Source: Actinomucor elegans (lineage: Eukaryota > Mucoromycota > Mucoromycetes > Mucorales > Mucoraceae). Taken from it: a stretch of DNA of 64,000 bases. This document shows, piece after piece, positions 60,481 to 64,000 of the stretch (the first letter of the stretch is position 1; every line of letters begins with the position of its first letter). The DNA lies in the NCBI GenBank assembly GCA_026027325.1, contig JAMSLZ010000002.1, positions 2,294,001 to 2,358,000 of the forward strand, given 5' to 3'. The notes beneath the pieces are model-generated. The model did no database searches and was not told where the DNA came from. It saw nothing but the letters and a program-made list of their open reading frames with translations. Made by a program: the position numbers and the translations under genes.

Positions 60481-61135
60481 ATCATATACTAGCGTCTGCC
60501 ATTTACCATTTCCAACATATGCCTATTAAGATTATATTATTATTGAAAAAAAAAAATGAGTACTTCCATATAGTATTCAAAACTTAAATACTCAATTAGT
60601 TTATCATAATCCTAAGGGAGGGGGGGGGGAGAAGTGTGTTCCAGAGTTGTTTTGTTCATTGGATATTAGTTGAAGTGCCGTCTACCAATGAAGTAACGCT
60701 TTGTAATTCAGTGTGTACAATAGATCAACATCTACTTGTTACTAGGAACCGAGAACGAGTACAATTTACATATTCCATTGAGAATTTTTATTTTATCTTA
60801 TATATAGAACAATAAGCATAGATCTTCTTTGGTGTTGCACAATCGCACATGTGTCAAATAGGTTACTTTGGATTCTCTGTTATAAAAAAAGTATGGTGTT
60901 TTATAAACTTTATATGGCGCAATTGCCCATAGCTTGCTCTCGGATGATTGTGATTGATCGGGCTATATATGTATGCAAACAACAAATATATATATATAGA
61001 GAGTGAAAAGCAAAGCGCGGATAAACTAATTATCCTCCATTGGCTGATCGATCTACATTCCGCTTTTTGAGCCCCAGGGAAAGAATTACCGAGGTCAAAA
61101 ATCAGATATTTCTTTTTTTTTAACCGGTGTTCCAT

Positions 61136-61890
61136 ATGTTTCGGTGTGTAGCTTCCAACATTAGGCTTGTGCCTGCATACAAAAGACAACCTACACCTCT
61201 TCTTGTACGTTCAAGATTAACCTCACCATCGACTTTATTATGGCGTCGTTCCTTTACGTCAGCTCAAGCATGTCGAGAAAAAGTTAAACAAGAAACGGTT
61301 ACTAAGCCAGCAAACAAAGGCGATGTCAAAAAGCTGTTTAGATTAGCTAAACCCGAATTGAAAAGCTTGACAGGTACGAATGAAAATATGAGCTACATTT
61401 GCATAAAAACTGACTGTGTATATATGTACATATTAGCGGCTACCGGTTTATTAGTAATATCTTCAGGCATCACTATGGTAAAACACACACACACACACAC
61501 ACACATACAGAGTAAAAACTGCTTATTGCATTTGTATTAACTAATCTCTTCTAGTCTGTACCTTTTTCAATGGGTAAAATCATTGATATAGTGACACATC
61601 CAACTATGGACAGTTACTTGGGCTTGTCCATGCCCGAATTTGCAGGCATCCTGTCCTTGGTCTTTGTAATGGGAGCTGCAGCTAATGCAGGTCGTGTTTT
61701 ATTGTTTCGAATTGCAGGCGAAAGAATCATTCAAAGGTTAAGGAACGACCTCTATCGATCCATCTTGAGACAGGATATGGCCTTTTTTGATAGAAACCGA
61801 ACTGGTGAATTGATTTCTCGATTGTCAACAGATACAGCCATTGTTGGAAAAAGCTTAACAAACAATGTGAGTGATGGATTAAGGTAAAAA

Positions 61891-61926
<36 letters not shown>

Positions 61927-63305
61927 AATCATTGACTTCAAACAGAGCATTAGCAACTGCATCTGTAGGTTCTTCCATGATGTTGGTGATTAGCCCCAAA
62001 TTAACAGGTATTATGATGTTGGTTGTGCCTCCAGTTGCGTTATTTGGTATTGTCTATGGTCGATATGTCAAGACATTATCCAGAAAAACACAAAATGCAT
62101 TAAGTGAAATCACCAAAGTAGCAGAGGAGCGCATCAGTAGTGTAAGAACAGTACAAGCATTCGCTAAAGAAGAGGCAGAACAACAACGCTATGCACTTCG
62201 AGTGCAAGATGTGTTTGCGTTGGCAAAGAAGGAAGCGTTGGCCAGTGGCGCCTTCTTTGGTGGTGCTGGATTGTCGGGCAATTTGGCTGTGTTGGCTGTG
62301 TTATGGTACGGCGGACATATGGTCATGGAAAACATCATTACCATTGGTGAGTTGACTTCGTTTATGCTTTATACTGCTTATGTCGGTACAGCATTGGGTG
62401 GAATGACATCATTTTATTCTGAAATCATGAAGGGTGTGGGTGCTTCCGACCGTCTCTTTGATTTATTGAACCGCAAGAGTCCTATTGCGTTGGATAGCGG
62501 AAAGATACTGGACCAACTGAAAGGAAAGATCAGGTTTGATGGCATCAACTTTAGTTATCCTACTCGTCTTCAATCTCATATCTTTAAAAACTTTTCACTG
62601 ACGGTGGAACCTGGTACCGTAATTGCTGTTGTGGGCCCCTCTGGTTCTGGTAAATCAACTATTGGTTCTCTATTGCTTCGTTACTACGATCCCCTTGGAG
62701 GAAACATTTATGTAGATGATACTAATATCAAGGATATCAATCTTCATTGGTGGCGTGAACAAGTAGGTGTTGTATCTCAAGAGCCTACGTTGTTTGCTGG
62801 TACAATTGCCGAGAATATTGCCTATGGTCGCGAAAATGCTACTCAAGAAGAGATCCGTGATGCTGCTATCAAGGCCAACTGTGCTTCTTTTATCAATTCA
62901 TTTGCTGACAAGTATGATACACTTGTAGGTGAGCGTGGTGTTAGTTTGAGTGGCGGTCAAAAACAAAGAATTGCTATTGCCCGCGCTTTACTAAAAGATC
63001 CCAAGGTATTGATCTTGGATGAAGCTACCAGTGCTCTTGATTCTGAATCTGAAGTCTTGGTACAAGATGCTTTAAACCGTTTGATGCAAGGCCGTACAGT
63101 ATTTACGATTGCTCATCGTCTTTCAACTATTCGTTCTGCCGATTTGGTTGCTTGCTTAAGTGATGGTGGTTTGGCAGAACTAGGAACCTATGATGAATTA
63201 TTAAATCGCCCTGATGGTGTATTTCGTAAGCTTGTAGAGTTGCAGTCCCTTGGTGGTGGCAAAAAAGAAGAAGAGGAAGAACAACTAGAACAAAGAGCAA
63301 ACTAA
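61136..63305 (+). CDS. MDL1: Mitochondrial ABC half-transporter (MDL1/ABCB10-like)
   Basis: Four exons: 61136-61373, 61437-61477, 61555-61883, 61946-63305; phases close, 655 residues. The N-terminus is Arg/Ser-rich with few acids (MFRCVASNIRLVPAYKRQPT, LLWRRSFTSAQA), a mitochondrial presequence. The transmembrane domain spans about 80-370 (LLVISSGITMSVPFSMGKII, FAGILSLVFVMGAAANAGRV, ISPKLTGIMMLVVPPVALFG). The nucleotide-binding domain has Walker A GPSGSGKST (433-441), the Q-loop SQEPTLFAGTIAENIAYG, signature LSGGQKQR (537), Walker B VLILDEATSAL (D561, E562) and the H-loop AHRLST. One TMD plus one NBD makes it a half-transporter working as a homodimer in the inner membrane. Mdl1 exports peptides; ABCB10 supports haem-related transport, so the substrate is uncertain. 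Start is the first in-frame ATG. Intron 3 carries an A29 run and intron 2 an AC repeat. Confidence 0.92.
61483..61504. repeat. AC dinucleotide microsatellite in ABC gene intron 2
   Basis: About eleven AC units just after the donor at 61478, inside a 77-nt intron. Confidence 0.9.
61895..61923. repeat. A29 homopolymer in ABC gene intron 3
   Basis: Twenty-nine consecutive A fill nearly half of the 62-nt intron between exons 3 and 4. Confidence 0.9.
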
Positions 63306-63408
63306 TAATATCTATATAATACCTTTTTTTACCCATCCCCACCTTTTCTCTCTCTTGTAATATGTTTCGTGTTTCTCCCTCCCCCCTCTTTCTCTCCTAC
63401 TCAAATCC

Positions 63409-63414
63409 AATAAA
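63409..63414 (+). terminator. Putative poly(A) signal of the ABC gene
   Basis: AATAAA, 104 bases past the stop codon. The convergent MED22 stop codon is 35 bases further on, so the two 3' UTRs probably overlap. Confidence 0.4.
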
Positions 63415-63448
63415 ATGCACATAGAAATTCATGCTACAGACTGTTTAT

Positions 63449-64000
63449 TTAAAGATCTGTCAATGAACGATAATATACAGACTCTAAATCATACACTGTC
63501 TCAGCCAATTCCTTCTTCATGAGCGTCATTCGTTCCTTGATGGCTTGCGTATTCTCGGATAATTTTTCAGACCGCTTTTGCCGTAATGTAGTGAGGGTCT
63601 TTGTATCGTTTAACAGTAAATTTTGCTTTAGTTCGCCAATCAATGAAAGTAAAGATTCGCATGATCGCACCTTTTAGTTCAAAAACGATTAGTAAAAACT
63701 ATTAAATGACTAGATTGCTATATGTTTACTATTTGTGCTGCTTGACTTTCTATTTGATACCCTTCTTGAGCGACTTTAAACTTGTCCTTGTCCTTATTCT
63801 AATGCAAATACTTTGTTCAATTAAGAAAACTAGAGGGACATTAGTTTTTGCATGATTACCTCGCCGACTTTCACAATATCTGTAAAGCAATCGACAAGTT
63901 TCGCGACATCGTCATCAATTCTTTTATTGTATTGGTCTTCAATTTGTAGTAAAACAGGTCTAGGCCCTACTTGGGCAGCTGTGAATTGAGGCAAAGTTGT
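63449..64000 (-). CDS. MED22: Mediator subunit 22 (MED22/SRB6), partial at right edge
   Basis: Three exons seen, complement: >64000-63860, 63798-63730, 63670-63449; 47 + 23 + 73 residues, in phase across both junctions. The N-terminal end lies just beyond the window. Med22 is a head-module subunit of Mediator that pairs with Med11. The conserved family core is clear: DDDVAKLVDCFTDIVKVGE, NKDKDKFKVAQEGYQIESQA and AQIVRSCESLLSLIGELKQN, then LLLND. A charged helix (LSENTQAIKERMTLMKKELA) and a Leu-rich end follow. Family members are about 120-150 residues, so only a few N-terminal residues should be missing. It converges on the ABC transporter gene with 143 bases between stop codons. Confidence 0.88.

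Larger units (their letters stand above)
58580..61135. other. 2.5 kb gene-poor gap upstream of the ABC gene
   Basis: The gap contains a TGAAT pentamer repeat (58806-58830), a GC-richer island near 59340-59400 that fits no RNA or protein I know, diverged direct repeats at 59831-60480, a G10 run (60621-60630) and the ABC transporter promoter. Several 65-130 codon frames are biased to Phe/Tyr/Lys and not supported. Confidence 0.55.

Overview
The window is nuclear DNA from an early-diverging filamentous fungus, most likely Mucoromycota (Mucorales-like). The reasons are very AT-rich intergenic DNA, intron-dense genes with GT-AG introns of about 45-75 nt, poly(A)/poly(T) tracts, polyglutamine-rich proteins, and fungal orthologues such as VAC8, NST1, DEF1, TAN1, RXT2-like and MED22. 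The order-level placement is inferred; no search was possible. I rebuilt exon structures by hand and accepted junctions only when the reading phase closed and family motifs were restored.

Layout. 2.2-5.0 kb (+): DEF1-like RNA polymerase II degradation factor. 8.2-11.6 (-): NST1-like acidic coiled-coil protein. 15.6-16.8 (-): Ser/Thr-rich single-pass membrane protein. 17.1-18.3 (-): tRNA acetyltransferase cofactor TAN1, divergent from 18.4-19.1 (+) RPS13. 19.3-21.6 (+): VAC8. 23.4-24.5 (-): mitochondrial dicarboxylate-type carrier. 27.5-31.0 (-): SEC24. 31.8-33.4 (-): DBP3 helicase. 35.6-36.7 (-): unknown two-segment membrane protein. 36.8-39.6 (-): mitochondrial Msp1/ATAD1-type AAA ATPase with a long N-terminal region. 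41.0-41.8 (+): SAR1. 42.6-43.3 (+): CreA/Mig1-like C2H2 protein, followed by a small acidic ORF. 43.8-45.1 (-): RXT2-like Rpd3L subunit. 48.7-51.0 (-): rhodanese plus dual-specificity phosphatase. 52.9-53.6 (-): class II eIF4E (4EHP-like). 58.1-58.6 (-): coiled-coil protein of unknown function. 61.1-63.3 (+): mitochondrial ABC half-transporter (MDL1/ABCB10-like). 63.4 to the window end (-): MED22, open at the right edge.

Themes: COPII coat assembly (SEC24 and SAR1), Pol II transcription and chromatin (DEF1, RXT2, MED22), translation and ribosome synthesis (RPS13, TAN1, DBP3, eIF4E-II), mitochondria (carrier, AAA ATPase, ABC transporter) and the vacuole (VAC8). These are core genes, not an operon or an accessory island.

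The unexplained signal is in the gene-poor gaps. A dispersed family of roughly 80-100 bp repeats has at least 16 recognisable copies, often in clusters of two or three with 100-200 bp spacing. All copies carry a GATC-rich left part, a core like AGTCAAATGTCGCATCTGAT and a short palindrome (GCTCA-N3-TGAGC or GTTCA-N3-TGAAC) whose two arms appear to co-vary. The gaps also hold a decayed transposon-like coding relic with a zinc-knuckle-like motif (53.9-55.4 kb), a frame broken by two stops (48.0-48.3 kb), diverged direct repeats with a period of about 195 bp (59.8-60.5 kb) and a cluster of RFX/X-box-like half sites upstream of NST1. I saw no tRNA, rRNA or CRISPR.
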